Positions 1 to 9,082 of a stretch of DNA of 64,000 nt are shown piece by piece. This DNA is from an uncultured Prevotellaceae bacterium (GTDB lineage: Bacteria > Bacteroidota > Bacteroidia > Bacteroidales > Bacteroidaceae), in NCBI GenBank assembly GCA_946540735.1, contig CAMNIN010000014.1, positions 1 to 64,000 on the forward strand. The letters are read 5' to 3'. Under the pieces are notes generated by a model. It was given only the letters and a program-made list of their open reading frames with translations. It ran no database searches and was not told the origin of the DNA. Position 1 is the stretch's first letter, and each line of letters starts with the position of its first letter. The translations under genes and the position numbers were made by a program.

Positions 1-106
1 GTTCAGCGCCATCACTTTTCCCTTTTATGTCCACACATTGGTACTGAGTTGTTACCGCTTATCGTAACTCAGCACCTTCATGTTGAGGACGCAAGGGTAT
101 TATCGC

Positions 107-2842
107 TTATTCCAGCCCGTCGAGCAGGATAAAGGCAGCCCAATAGTGGGGATTGTCATAGATTTTCTTGGCTGGTGCCTTTCTAGCTCGTTTCTGCCGC
201 GCCGAGATGGCATGTCGGCGCTTGCCGCTTGTCGTCTCCACCATATTGCGGATGTCGCACTGGGCTTGTCTCAGGGCTTGATGCTTCTCTATGCCTTGCA
301 GAAGATAGCCGTAGAAACGGCTCATCAGTAGCCGGGTGGCCACGTCGTCGACTTTCCACAGGGTCATCAGGAGACCATGTGCGCCGGCTTTCTTGAATCC
401 GCGCTGTAATCCGAAGACACCATCGCCGGTGATTCTGCCCAGTCCCGACTGGCAGGCCGACAATACGACCAAATCGGTGTTGCGGAAATCGAGCACGGAA
501 ATTTCCTTGGCGGTGAGTACGCCGTCATCCTCTTCATTGCCCACCTCATCACCGATCAGTGTTTGGTTGGCCCCGGCGAAAAGCAGTCCCGAACGGGTGA
601 GGGCTTGGTCGGCCACTACCATCTCGTCGTACATGGAGAGGAATCCGAGTTTTTCCATCAGGTGCCCTTTCTTCACCTCTTTGTCTGTCCAGTAGAATCC
701 GTGTGTGGCGATGTGCACCACCGAGGGGGCTTGTCCGGAGAGTTGTTTGAGTGTGGTCTCGGTAGCCTTGTTTCCCAAATAGAGATGGGTGGGCACGCCG
801 CTTGCGATGAAGCCTTCTGCGATGTCCTCGGCCTCTTTCTTTGTGCCTGGCAGGTATTTGGCAGCGCGTTTCTTCTGGCTTCTTGCCACGGGGCTTCTCG
901 ACGTGTCGTAGGTGATGCCTCCGTAAACCAAGGCTGTGGGGTTGGAAGCTCGTGGATGACGGCCAAGTGCCAGTTCCCGTGTGGATGAAAGGCGATAGAA
1001 ATTCCAGTGGTCGGACACGAGTTGGCTTTCATCCTCCCAATAGGGCAGCGATTCGATGCCGATATTGTAGAGCTCTCCTGCAGGAGAGAAATACACGTTG
1101 TGGGCATCGCTGAGATAGCGGCTGAGCGGTTGCCAGATGATTTTGGAGAGTTGTGCCGTGGTGTAGTATTTGCTGGCATCGAGATGGCTGATTTCTTCTT
1201 CATTGGTCAGCAGCAGCAGGTTGGGGTGGGGCATGGAACTGGTCAGCACGAAAGCGGCGTATTGCATTTTCCCCTCAGTGTCGGGATAGCTGACGAACTC
1301 GATGGCAGCCTCATGAGGCTTCAGGTTGCGAGCGATATCTTGCCAGTCGAGGACCAGCGACTTGGTGTAGTTGCCATAGGTTTTCGAACGCTTCACCAAG
1401 CGGCGTTCCTGTCGGGTGATGATGTGCTTCAGCGAATCGGTGTTGACCGTACGCAGACGGATCGGCCGCTCATATTCCCTGATGAGCAGGGCTTTGTCGG
1501 CTTGCAGTTTCCGATAGGCTTTCACCGTCGCCGAGTCGCTCCCTTCGAGCAGCAGGGTCACCATCTCAAGGTCGCTGTTGAGCAGGAGTCCTTTGGCCAG
1601 AAGGGTACCATTGAAGGCGCTCGACACCATTTTCGGCGTCGGGTTGCTGGTGGCCAGTCGTGGCAGGGTGTTGGTAAACCAGGGCTTGACACGGTTCCAG
1701 AAACGTTCGCGCTCCACTGCCGTGAGGTCGGCGAAGGTGCTCATCACGTTGGTGGTGTATCGTGACGTGGCATCCAGGGCATAGATGTCGGCGGAGTCTG
1801 GCTGTTCGTTGGCAGAGTAGTAGATGGCCAGTTTGCACATGGAGTGTGCATACGAGAGGTGTTGCTCGCCGAGAAGACGCTTTCTGAGCAGCATGGCCTC
1901 AAGGCCATAGCGCACCGCCTCTTTGAAGTTTCGCTGGGCATAGTGGTAACTGGCCATGTTGCTCACCGACTCGGCGTAGTCGGGGTGATCCTCGCCAAGG
2001 GCTTCGCGGCGTATTTCCATCGCCCTTGTCCCGCACCGCATGGCCTGTTTGAGATTGCCTAATCTCAGATAGTAATCTGCGATGTTACTCAGTGCGGTGG
2101 CGTAATCGGGATGCTTTTCGCCCAACAGCTTGCCTCGCAGTTCGAGTGACTCCGTCCCGAGCAGGATGGCCTCTTCGTCGTTCCCGAGGTAATAGTTGTA
2201 TTTGGAGAGGTTGTTGAGCGACTGTGCGTAGTCGGCGCTTTCTTTTCCCGTCACGCGTGCCCTGATCTCTTTGGCTTGGGTGCCGAGCACTAGTGCTCTC
2301 TCGAAATTGCCCAGACGCGAATGATATCCGGCCAGGTTGCTCAGCGATGTGGCATAGAGCGCATTCTCTGTACCGAAGAGTTCACCTCTCAGTTCCACGG
2401 CCTTACGGCCAAGTCGCAGCGCCTCGAGATAGTTGCCCACATAGGAGTGGTAGCGGGCGATGTTGTTGAGCAGCTGCGCATAGTCTGCGGTATGCGTACC
2501 GTCCCTTTCCTCGCACAGCGTCATTGCCTGTTTGACCAGTTCGATGGCCTTGGCGTATTGTCCGTCGCGGGAGTAGTAGCCTGCCAGATTGGACAGGGCA
2601 TGGGTGTAATCCTGGTGATGGGTGCCCGAAAGGTTGCTGATGGCGGCGAGGGCGCGCTCCCCCCAAGCCACGGCTTGGTCATATTGGCCTGCTTCCGACA
2701 GTTCCTTGGCTTTTTGCGATAGTGCTTCGGGAGCCAGACTGTCGGGGGTAATGGCCGTTTGGGATGAGGCTGGCTGTGCCCATGCCTCTCCCAGACTGAG
2801 CCATGCCGTCAGGGCCAGTAGGATGAGCTTGTAGACGTTCAC
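107..2842 (-). CDS. Secreted TPR-CHAT domain protein (caspase-like)
   Basis: A 911-residue protein. It begins with a signal peptide (hydrophobic stretch ending near AWAQP), so it should leave the cytoplasm. Residues of about 45-370 hold roughly eight kinesin-light-chain-type TPR repeats of 42 residues, seen as recurring D/H-YA-x-SLSNLA and LGN-x-x-A-x-x-LG patterns. After a helical linker the C-terminal third is a CHAT domain, the caspase-HetF family fold. Its catalytic pair is visible as H714 in HIATHGFY and C797 in VVLSACQSG, both with the normal family spacing. A basic insert of about 25 residues lies near the end, before the final HYWAAF block. CHAT proteins are cysteine proteases or protease-like, often activated by their repeat domain. 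The substrate here is unknown. The start of this gene is 2 bases after the stop of the upstream gene, so the two are very likely co-transcribed. Confidence 0.9.
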   Translation of the reverse strand: MNVYKLILLALTAWLSLGEAWAQPASSQTAITPDSLAPEALSQKAKELSEAGQYDQAVAWGERALAAISNLSGTHHQDYTHALSNLAGYYSRDGQYAKAIELVKQAMTLCEERDGTHTADYAQLLNNIARYHSYVGNYLEALRLGRKAVELRGELFGTENALYATSLSNLAGYHSRLGNFERALVLGTQAKEIRARVTGKESADYAQSLNNLSKYNYYLGNDEEAILLGTESLELRGKLLGEKHPDYATALSNIADYYLRLGNLKQAMRCGTRAMEIRREALGEDHPDYAESVSNMASYHYAQRNFKEAVRYGLEAMLLRKRLLGEQHLSYAHSMCKLAIYYSANEQPDSADIYALDATSRYTTNVMSTFADLTAVERERFWNRVKPWFTNTLPRLATSNPTPKMVSSAFNGTLLAKGLLLNSDLEMVTLLLEGSDSATVKAYRKLQADKALLIREYERPIRLRTVNTDSLKHIITRQERRLVKRSKTYGNYTKSLVLDWQDIARNLKPHEAAIEFVSYPDTEGKMQYAAFVLTSSMPHPNLLLLTNEEEISHLDASKYYTTAQLSKIIWQPLSRYLSDAHNVYFSPAGELYNIGIESLPYWEDESQLVSDHWNFYRLSSTRELALGRHPRASNPTALVYGGITYDTSRSPVARSQKKRAAKYLPGTKKEAEDIAEGFIASGVPTHLYLGNKATETTLKQLSGQAPSVVHIATHGFYWTDKEVKKGHLMEKLGFLSMYDEMVVADQALTRSGLLFAGANQTLIGDEVGNEEDDGVLTAKEISVLDFRNTDLVVLSACQSGLGRITGDGVFGLQRGFKKAGAHGLLMTLWKVDDVATRLLMSRFYGYLLQGIEKHQALRQAQCDIRNMVETTSGKRRHAISARQKRARKAPAKKIYDNPHYWAAFILLDGLE

Positions 2843-2844
2843 TG

Positions 2845-4041
2845 TTACTTCAGTCCTAATTTGTCGATGAAATCATTCGAGATATATTCAGCGGGAGCTT
2901 GAAGGGTCGTGATCACCCAGGATTGCGTGATCTCGTTCCAGTCTTGTTTTGACACCACTTGCCAGGTGCGCTCCGCCAGACTGAGGTTTTTCTTCGTCAT
3001 CTCCTTGCGGCGCTTGTAATCGGCTTTCCAGTTGGCGCGGTATTGCTCGGTCACGTTGCAGCTTTCCTTGATGTCGATCGTCAGTTTGTATTCGCCGGTG
3101 CCCCAGCTGTCGGTGAAGTTCTCTTTCTCGTCGCGGAACCCCATATAGGAACGCGGTACGATGAAGCATTCTCCCGTCACCTTGTATCGGGGCGCTTCGC
3201 CGGCGTGGCGGGTATAGCGCAGAAAACCGTCTTCGTCGAGGAGGTCAGGGGAAACGGGGATGTTGATGTTGAACTTGCCTAATTCCACATTTTTCTGAAG
3301 TTGCACCACCTCGTTCATCCACGACGAGGAAATGGCGATGTCCATCGACAGGGTAAAATCCTTGCGCTCCTTGAAGGAGAAGGGGATGTTGAGTTGGGTG
3401 TTGGGCAGATTCGACCGTTTCGGGTTGAGGATGAGGGTGTCGAGCACCAGCTCAAATTTGGAGTGGTTGATGATGCGGTAGAGTTTGGTGCGGTCGATGT
3501 GGAGCGAGACGTAGAAGAGTGTGTCGCCATCTTCGATGCGGACGCATCCGATGCCGTCGAAGCGCATGCCTTTGGGATCCATGGCACCGTCGAAAGAGGG
3601 TGCTTCGTAGAAGTCGCTCATCTCCGATACCGTGGTGATCTTGGTCTGAAACACGTTTTCCTTCTTGATGGCTTCTTCCCACTCCTTTTTCAGCCGCTTG
3701 TTTCGGGTGATGAGCGAGCCGATGGCGTTCACGCCCATGTCGAAGAACGAGGTGACGTAGCCGCCGGCCAATCCTTTCATCGTATTGGTCGTGGCATTGA
3801 ACAGGTCGCCGAGGTAGCCGCGTGAGTTGTCGCGCTCGTCATTGAGTTTGCTGATCTCGCTCCCCAGTTCGTCGCTGGAGTATATGTAGGTCTTGTACGT
3901 CACGGGCTTGCGCTGGTCGTCTTGCCCCATGCTTTCAAGGGCAAACGAGCAGGTCATGACGGCAGTCAGTAAGATGACTCTGAGGAAGCGATGCTGGTGG
4001 TTGCTGCATGCATTGTGGCGGTTCTTCACTGTAAAAATCAT
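2845..4041 (-). CDS. Secreted protein of unknown family, partner of the TPR-CHAT gene
   Basis: I do not recognise the family of this 398-residue protein. It starts with a basic region and a hydrophobic segment (LRVILLTAVMTCSFALE), consistent with a signal peptide. Near residues 80-115 is a glycine-spaced hydrophobic stretch containing LAGGYVTSFFDMG and AIGSLI, flanked by charged residues; this could be membrane-active or a structural core helix. The rest looks like alternating beta strands, with no metal or nucleotide motifs visible. It sits upstream of the TPR-CHAT gene with 2 bases between them and has a strong promoter about 80 bases before the start codon. The shared unit suggests that it is the substrate, activator or anchor of the CHAT protein, which is inference only. 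Confidence 0.75.
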   Translation of the reverse strand: MIFTVKNRHNACSNHQHRFLRVILLTAVMTCSFALESMGQDDQRKPVTYKTYIYSSDELGSEISKLNDERDNSRGYLGDLFNATTNTMKGLAGGYVTSFFDMGVNAIGSLITRNKRLKKEWEEAIKKENVFQTKITTVSEMSDFYEAPSFDGAMDPKGMRFDGIGCVRIEDGDTLFYVSLHIDRTKLYRIINHSKFELVLDTLILNPKRSNLPNTQLNIPFSFKERKDFTLSMDIAISSSWMNEVVQLQKNVELGKFNINIPVSPDLLDEDGFLRYTRHAGEAPRYKVTGECFIVPRSYMGFRDEKENFTDSWGTGEYKLTIDIKESCNVTEQYRANWKADYKRRKEMTKKNLSLAERTWQVVSKQDWNEITQSWVITTLQAPAEYISNDFIDKLGLK

Positions 4042-4128
4042 ACGATGAATGTTGGTTTGTAAGTACGGTTTAATCGGGATGAATGATAAAAACGTATGCG
4101 GAAATACCGTTTCTTCGCTTTTTCATCG

Positions 4129-4160
4129 CAAATTTACACCATTTTGTCGACAATTCCAAA
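4129..4160 (-). promoter_or_regulatory. Bacteroidetes-type promoter of the CHAT unit
   Basis: On the minus strand the -7 box TAAATTTG lies at 4136-4129 and a perfect -33 box TTTG at 4160-4157, with exactly 20 bases between. Both match the known Bacteroidetes sigma-ABfr consensus. Transcription should start near 4123, giving an 80-base leader before the start codon at 4041. Confidence 0.75.
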
Positions 4161-4169
4161 TCAGAGCAC

Positions 4170-4206
4170 AAAAAAATCCCCATCCTGGTATTGTGTCCGG
4201 ATGGGG
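4170..4206 (-). terminator. Rho-independent terminator after the pectinesterase gene
   Basis: Read on the minus strand, CCCCATCC pairs with GGATGGGG across a 13-base loop and is followed by A and seven T. It lies 27 bases past the pectinesterase stop and just upstream of the CHAT-unit promoter, so it insulates the two units. Confidence 0.85.
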
Positions 4207-4232
4207 GCATAGGGCTGTGCGACGGTCTGTGT

Positions 4233-5456
4233 TCATTTCCCGATGGCTCCGTAGCGACCGATCGCCTTCACGGTGTAGTGGCCTTTTTCTTTGGCACGGA
4301 AGTGGGTGGCTGTGGTGCTTCCCATGAACTGATGGTCTTTGTAGATGATGTAGCCACGTGCTCCCTCGATCGGTTCCCACCGCAGTTTCTTGCCTTTTTT
4401 CGTCATGTCGACAGCGGGCAACTGCTCACAGCATTCGGTGGGGTTCCATTGGTCATCACCGCTCATCACATTGTCGATGGTGTATCGGGCCACCTCGTCG
4501 GCCGTGAGATGGTTTTTGGCCGTGCACCAGGTGGTGTCCTTGGATTCTTTGTCGTAGGTATAGTAGCGGCTGATGCGCTTGCTGAGGTCGAGGGGATGTC
4601 CTTCTGCATCGGTCGTGTTGTAGTCGGCGAAGAGGGTGGGCCATCCACCCATTGTCTCATACCATCCCTCAGCTGGGATTGTGACCTCGGCACGAGTGTC
4701 GATGAAGACGGTCTGAGGGTTGTTGTGCCATGGCCTTCCCAACCACACGTCGGTCTCGACGGGATTGCCCGGAGCGGTGATGGTGGTGTTGCGGAAGACG
4801 TAGCCCCATCGTGTCTCAGCGGCATGTTTGGGAGCCACGATGAATCCACCGCTTTTGCGGTTGATGACCAGCTTGCAGTGGTCGAAGAAGGCATTGCCCG
4901 AGCCGTAGATGAAGTCGACGGCTCCCTCTATGGTACAGTTGCGCACGAAGTTGCGCCCGTTATCGTAATTTGAGGTGCGGTAGGTATCCTGATAGCTCCA
5001 CATCCCGCATTGGTCTACCACCACGCGGTCGCTCTTGGTGTATAGGGCCAGGGCCTGAGGCCCGTCCTGATGCTCATGTCCCCAGGAGTTGACCAGGCTG
5101 ATACCTCTTATATATATATCGGTGCCCTCCACCACCATGGTGGCAGCGATATCGACGGGCTGTGCGTTGGGGCCACCGCTCACACGGTTGTCGGTCACGA
5201 AGACTTTGTCCATCCCGTCGCCGATGATGCTCAGCATGTGTTTGGTGCCGGGCACATGCACATGTCCTTGGTAAGTGCCGGCTTTCACATAGATGACATA
5301 GGGCTGTTGAGGATGGTCTGGTGCCTGGTCGATGGCCTCTTGAAGCGACATAAACTGTCCGGTGCCGTCGGCAGCGACTACAGCGTCGATTGCTGTCGGG
5401 GCAGATGAAAAACTCATACAAAATGCCGCAAGAAGGAGGTATAGCAGATGTTTCAT
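4233..5456 (-). CDS. Pectinesterase (carbohydrate esterase family 8)
   Basis: Removes methyl esters from homogalacturonan so that lyases and hydrolases can act on it; expected in the periplasm or outer membrane. The protein has 407 residues from the chosen start, which puts a clean signal peptide (MKHLLYLLLAAFCMSFS) at the N terminus; an in-frame ATG 14 codons earlier adds a non-signal-like extension. The CE8 signature is complete: Q134 in QALALY, Q156-D157 in YQDTY, D181 in GAVDFIYG and R241 in WLGRPW. These are the residues used for catalysis in plant and bacterial pectin methylesterases. The last 60 residues resemble a fibronectin-III or Ig-like tail. It is transcribed divergently from susC, and the shared intergenic region carries three operator-like repeats. 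Confidence 0.93.
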   Translation of the reverse strand: MKHLLYLLLAAFCMSFSSAPTAIDAVVAADGTGQFMSLQEAIDQAPDHPQQPYVIYVKAGTYQGHVHVPGTKHMLSIIGDGMDKVFVTDNRVSGGPNAQPVDIAATMVVEGTDIYIRGISLVNSWGHEHQDGPQALALYTKSDRVVVDQCGMWSYQDTYRTSNYDNGRNFVRNCTIEGAVDFIYGSGNAFFDHCKLVINRKSGGFIVAPKHAAETRWGYVFRNTTITAPGNPVETDVWLGRPWHNNPQTVFIDTRAEVTIPAEGWYETMGGWPTLFADYNTTDAEGHPLDLSKRISRYYTYDKESKDTTWCTAKNHLTADEVARYTIDNVMSGDDQWNPTECCEQLPAVDMTKKGKKLRWEPIEGARGYIIYKDHQFMGSTTATHFRAKEKGHYTVKAIGRYGAIGK

Positions 5457-5528
5457 TGGTTTGATATTTGGTGTTGCCGCAAAATTATAATAATTCACAT
5501 GCGTGGTGGTGCAGTATCGTGTGGTTTT

Positions 5529-5594
5529 GGTGTAAAAATTGATTTCAGGGGCTAATAGACCGATTTTTATACCACATTTACCAATTTTTACACC
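5529..5594. promoter_or_regulatory. Three-copy operator-like repeat between the pectinesterase and susC genes
   Basis: Three related 13-base sites are visible. Site A, GGTGTAAAAATTG, is at 5529-5541 on the plus strand. Site C at 5582-5594 is its perfect reverse complement. Site B at 5561-5573 (CGATTTTTATACC) is a two-mismatch copy in the same direction as C. B and C are 21 bases apart start to start, and A and B 32 bases, close to two and three helical turns. This is the geometry expected for an AraC-type regulator, and a hybrid sensor/AraC protein is encoded 6 kb away. The assignment to that regulator is inference. Confidence 0.6.
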
Positions 5595-5614
5595 TGTGTT
5601 TTATGCGGATTTCG

Positions 5615-5622
5615 TTACTTTG
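5615..5622 (+). promoter_or_regulatory. Probable -7 box of susC
   Basis: TTACTTTG differs from the TAnnTTTG consensus at one position and lies 20 bases after operator site C, where a repeat-bound activator could touch RNA polymerase. No clear -33 TTTG is present at the right distance, as expected for an activator-dependent promoter. The leader would be about 105 bases. Confidence 0.4.
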
Positions 5623-5734
5623 CGCAAAATTTCATATACATACTGGAAGCCTTCATGGCAGAAAGCGTTGCGGCGAAAAACCGATTATTGAAAAATAACC
5701 TATATAAATTAATAACCAATCTAACTTCTACAAC

Positions 5735-8700
5735 ATGGAAAGATTCAATCGTTCTGCACTCAGAACTTTCTGTCTGTTGATGATGACCTTGCTGTTTCAG
5801 GCGGTCTCCGCACAGACAACAGTGAAAGGAGTGGTTACCGACGGCAACAATGAACCCCTGGTGGGTGTCACCGTGGCCGTGAAGGGAACTGCCAATTATG
5901 GAGTTATCACCGATGTGGACGGACAATATTCCATCACCGTCCCCGCCGGGAAGACAGCTCTTGTTTTCACCTATATCGGTTTCCTTGACCAGGAGGTGAC
6001 CGTGGGCAACAAGTCGGTTGTCAATGTCCAGATGAAGGAAGACAACGTAGGACTCGACGAGGTTGTCGTCATCGGTTATGGTACGATGAAGCGCAAGGAC
6101 CTCACAGGCGCCGTGGCGTCTGTCCGCGGCGAGGATCTGGCGGCCATGCCGGTCAACAATGTGGCACAGGCCCTCCAGGGCAAGCTTCCCGGAGTGAACG
6201 TGGTCTCCGGCGACGGTAGGCCCGATGCCGATGTCTCCATCCGTGTGCGTGGTGGCGGTTCGATCACCCAGAGCAACCAGCCTCTCTTCATCGTCGACGG
6301 TTTCCCCGTTTCAAGTATCAGCGACATCCCGGCATCTGAGATTGAGAGCATCGACGTGCTGAAGGATGCTTCCTCCACCGCCATCTATGGTGCCCGCGGT
6401 GCCAATGGTGTGATCCTCGTGACCACCAAGAAGGCAGAAGGCGGCAAGGTGAAAGTGAGTTATGACGGCTATTTGCAGATGAAGAATGTGGCCAAGACTC
6501 TGGAGACCCTTTCTGCTCAGGAGTATGTCAACTTCCACTGGGGATACGGCACCTCTCGTGGCGAGGGCGTGGGCGACGCAGTGGCCAAATACTTCGGCCT
6601 GGGCAGCAAATATGGCAACCACTATGCAGCCTATGCCAGCATGGGGACGCACGACTATACCGACGACTTGCTCCGCACGGCATGGACCAATAGTCACAAC
6701 GTGGCCATCAGCGGTGGAACCGACAAGACCCATTTTGTGGCCAATGTCAACTATATGCACGACCAAGGCATCAAGATCCGTTCTGGTCTGGAGAAGTTCT
6801 CTGCCTCTCTGAAACTCCAGCAGCAGCTTCTGAGCAACCTCATGCTCGACTTCGACGTGAGGTACACCGAGGCTTCCTATGATGGACAGGAAGGCTTGCA
6901 GAACGGTCGTGGCACCGAGGTGTCGGGGGCTTACAAATATCGTCCGATCGACAATCCGCTCGGCGGCGTGTCGGTGTCTGAGATCAGCGGTCTGAGCTTC
7001 GGTACAAAGAATATCGACGACAGCTATCACGCCAACCCTCTCATGCTGGTGAAGAGCGTCACCAATACCCGCAATACCCGCAACCTTCGTGGTAGTGCTG
7101 CCCTCTCGTGGGAGATTATCAGCGGCCTGACCGCCCGCACCGAACTCTCTGTCTCACGGGGAAGCGGCACCAGCAAGTATTACGACGACGGCTACAACGA
7201 CGCCGCAGAGAAGCGCGCCACCCTGGGCAGAAGTTCTTCTACAGGGCTGAGATGGCTCAACACCCTCAATTATCAGACCAAGGTGGCCGATATCCACTCC
7301 ATCGGTTTGATGATAGGCCATGAGTACATGAAGTCCGACAGCGAGAGTTCCTCATTACAGGGCTACGGCTATCCCGACAGCTTCGATTTCGATACCGCCA
7401 TCGGTATGATCAATACAGCCACAAGGTCTTTTTCCGCCCTCAACTCCATCGCTGTGCCCACACGCACCATTTCCTACTTTGGACGTGCCAACTACGGTCT
7501 GCTCGACCGCTATCTCTTCACGGTCACCATGCGTGCTGACGGCAGCTCCAAGTTCGCTCCCAACAACCGCTGGGGCTATTTCCCCGCAGCGGCCTTCGCA
7601 TGGCGCGTGAGCGAGGAACCTTTCATGGAGGGTACCAAGGAATGGCTGTCGAACCTGAAGCTACGTCTGAGCTATGGTACATCAGGTGCCGACAATATCA
7701 GCAGCAACCTCTGGCGTGAGACTTGGAAGACCACCAGTGCATCGGCCAACAAGGTGACCATCAACGGAGAGAAGACCCCGTTCTACCAGCCCGACGGACT
7801 TCTGGCCAACAACGACCTGAAATGGGAGACCACCATCTCGCGCAACATCGGTATCGATTATGGATTCCTCAACGGACGCATCAACGGTAGCCTGGAATTC
7901 TACCACAACACCACCAAGGACCTCCTGATGCTCGTGCCTATCGACAATACGACGGGTTACACCTATCAGTATCAGAACTTCGGACAGACCTCTAACCGCG
8001 GTTTTGAGTTCTCTGCCAACGTCGACATCCTCCGTACCAAAGACCTCCGCTTCAATGTGGGGCTCATCTACAACTACAACAAGAACAAGGTCGACGAACT
8101 TGAGAATGCCGACAACTATCTCTACTCCAGTTACTGGGCATCCTCTGCCCTCATGCCGGTCAATGACTACATGCTTGTCGAAGGCAAATCGGTGGGCATC
8201 GTCCGTGGTTTCAAGAGTGCTGGCTTCTATACCGTCGATGATTTCAATTATACCAACGGACAATACGTCCTCAAGGAAGGCGTGCCCGACGTGGCTCGTG
8301 CCATCACTGCCAACTACATGAATCCGTTCAATCTTCCTAACGGCCAGAATGCCTTCCCCGGTGCTGCCAAGTTTGTGGACACTGACGATAATGGTATCGT
8401 CAACCTTGACGATGCAACCGAACTCGGAGAGGTGATGCCTCGCCACACCGGCAGCTTCTCGCTCAACTTGCAGTATAAGAACCTCGACGCCAGTGCTAAC
8501 TTCAACTATGTGCTCGACGGCAAGATCTACAACGCCAATGCCATGATGAACCTCTCGGGAGGTGAGTACAACGACCTTACTGCACAGAAACTCAGCTTCG
8601 TCGCCGATGCCTATAAGATCTACAATGTCAACAGTTCTGGTGAACTCTATGCCGTCACAACACCCGACGAACTCCGTTCACTCAACGCAGGGGCTAAATA

Positions 8701-9028
8701 TCCTGTGGCCTACCACCAGAACGGTATTGTCACCGACCGCTTCCTTGAGAGTGGTGCCTACCTCAGGATGCAATCGCTCACCATCGGTTACACCCTGCCC
8801 AAGGCTCTCGTCAAGAGTGCTGGCCTGAGCAATGTGCGCTTCTATCTGACAGCTACCAACCTCTTCACCATCACGGGGTACTCCGGACTCGACCCGGAGG
8901 TCAACTCCAGCACTACCGGCCGCACCGGATTCCTCGAGAGTGTCAAGGTGCTGCCCACGCTCAACATGGACTGGGGCTCTTACCCCCGCGCACGTACCTT
9001 CACCCTGGGTGCCAATATTTCCTTCTAA
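5735..9028 (+). CDS. susC: SusC/RagA-type TonB-linked outer membrane transporter
   Basis: Energised import of oligosaccharides across the outer membrane, in complex with the SusD-like lipoprotein encoded next. The 1097-residue protein has a signal peptide, then a carboxypeptidase-regulatory-like domain (about residues 28-105, starting TVKGVVTDGN). Next comes the TonB plug with the family signatures VVIGYGTMKRKDLTGAV and QGKLPGVNV, and ISIDVLKDAS-like text followed by YGARGANGVILVTTKK. The rest is the beta barrel, ending NISF with a terminal phenylalanine as usual. No extra N-terminal STN signalling domain is present, so it is not expected to signal through an anti-sigma factor; control by the hybrid two-component protein fits better. 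The substrate cannot be read from sequence, but the divergent pectinesterase gene suggests pectin-derived oligosaccharides. Confidence 0.96.
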   Translation: MERFNRSALRTFCLLMMTLLFQAVSAQTTVKGVVTDGNNEPLVGVTVAVKGTANYGVITDVDGQYSITVPAGKTALVFTYIGFLDQEVTVGNKSVVNVQMKEDNVGLDEVVVIGYGTMKRKDLTGAVASVRGEDLAAMPVNNVAQALQGKLPGVNVVSGDGRPDADVSIRVRGGGSITQSNQPLFIVDGFPVSSISDIPASEIESIDVLKDASSTAIYGARGANGVILVTTKKAEGGKVKVSYDGYLQMKNVAKTLETLSAQEYVNFHWGYGTSRGEGVGDAVAKYFGLGSKYGNHYAAYASMGTHDYTDDLLRTAWTNSHNVAISGGTDKTHFVANVNYMHDQGIKIRSGLEKFSASLKLQQQLLSNLMLDFDVRYTEASYDGQEGLQNGRGTEVSGAYKYRPIDNPLGGVSVSEISGLSFGTKNIDDSYHANPLMLVKSVTNTRNTRNLRGSAALSWEIISGLTARTELSVSRGSGTSKYYDDGYNDAAEKRATLGRSSSTGLRWLNTLNYQTKVADIHSIGLMIGHEYMKSDSESSSLQGYGYPDSFDFDTAIGMINTATRSFSALNSIAVPTRTISYFGRANYGLLDRYLFTVTMRADGSSKFAPNNRWGYFPAAAFAWRVSEEPFMEGTKEWLSNLKLRLSYGTSGADNISSNLWRETWKTTSASANKVTINGEKTPFYQPDGLLANNDLKWETTISRNIGIDYGFLNGRINGSLEFYHNTTKDLLMLVPIDNTTGYTYQYQNFGQTSNRGFEFSANVDILRTKDLRFNVGLIYNYNKNKVDELENADNYLYSSYWASSALMPVNDYMLVEGKSVGIVRGFKSAGFYTVDDFNYTNGQYVLKEGVPDVARAITANYMNPFNLPNGQNAFPGAAKFVDTDDNGIVNLDDATELGEVMPRHTGSFSLNLQYKNLDASANFNYVLDGKIYNANAMMNLSGGEYNDLTAQKLSFVADAYKIYNVNSSGELYAVTTPDELRSLNAGAKYPVAYHQNGIVTDRFLESGAYLRMQSLTIGYTLPKALVKSAGLSNVRFYLTATNLFTITGYSGLDPEVNSSTTGRTGFLESVKVLPTLNMDWGSYPRARTFTLGANISF

Positions 9029-9082
9029 CGGATCATCGCTAATGGCTAATTGAAAACAGAACATCAAAAAGATACAACCAAT

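Noticed and set aside
1..106. Weak inverted repeat CTGAGTT/AACTCAG as a terminator of the CHAT unit
   Set aside because: The stem is short with a bulge, has a long loop and no T-run; no reliable call can be made at the window edge.
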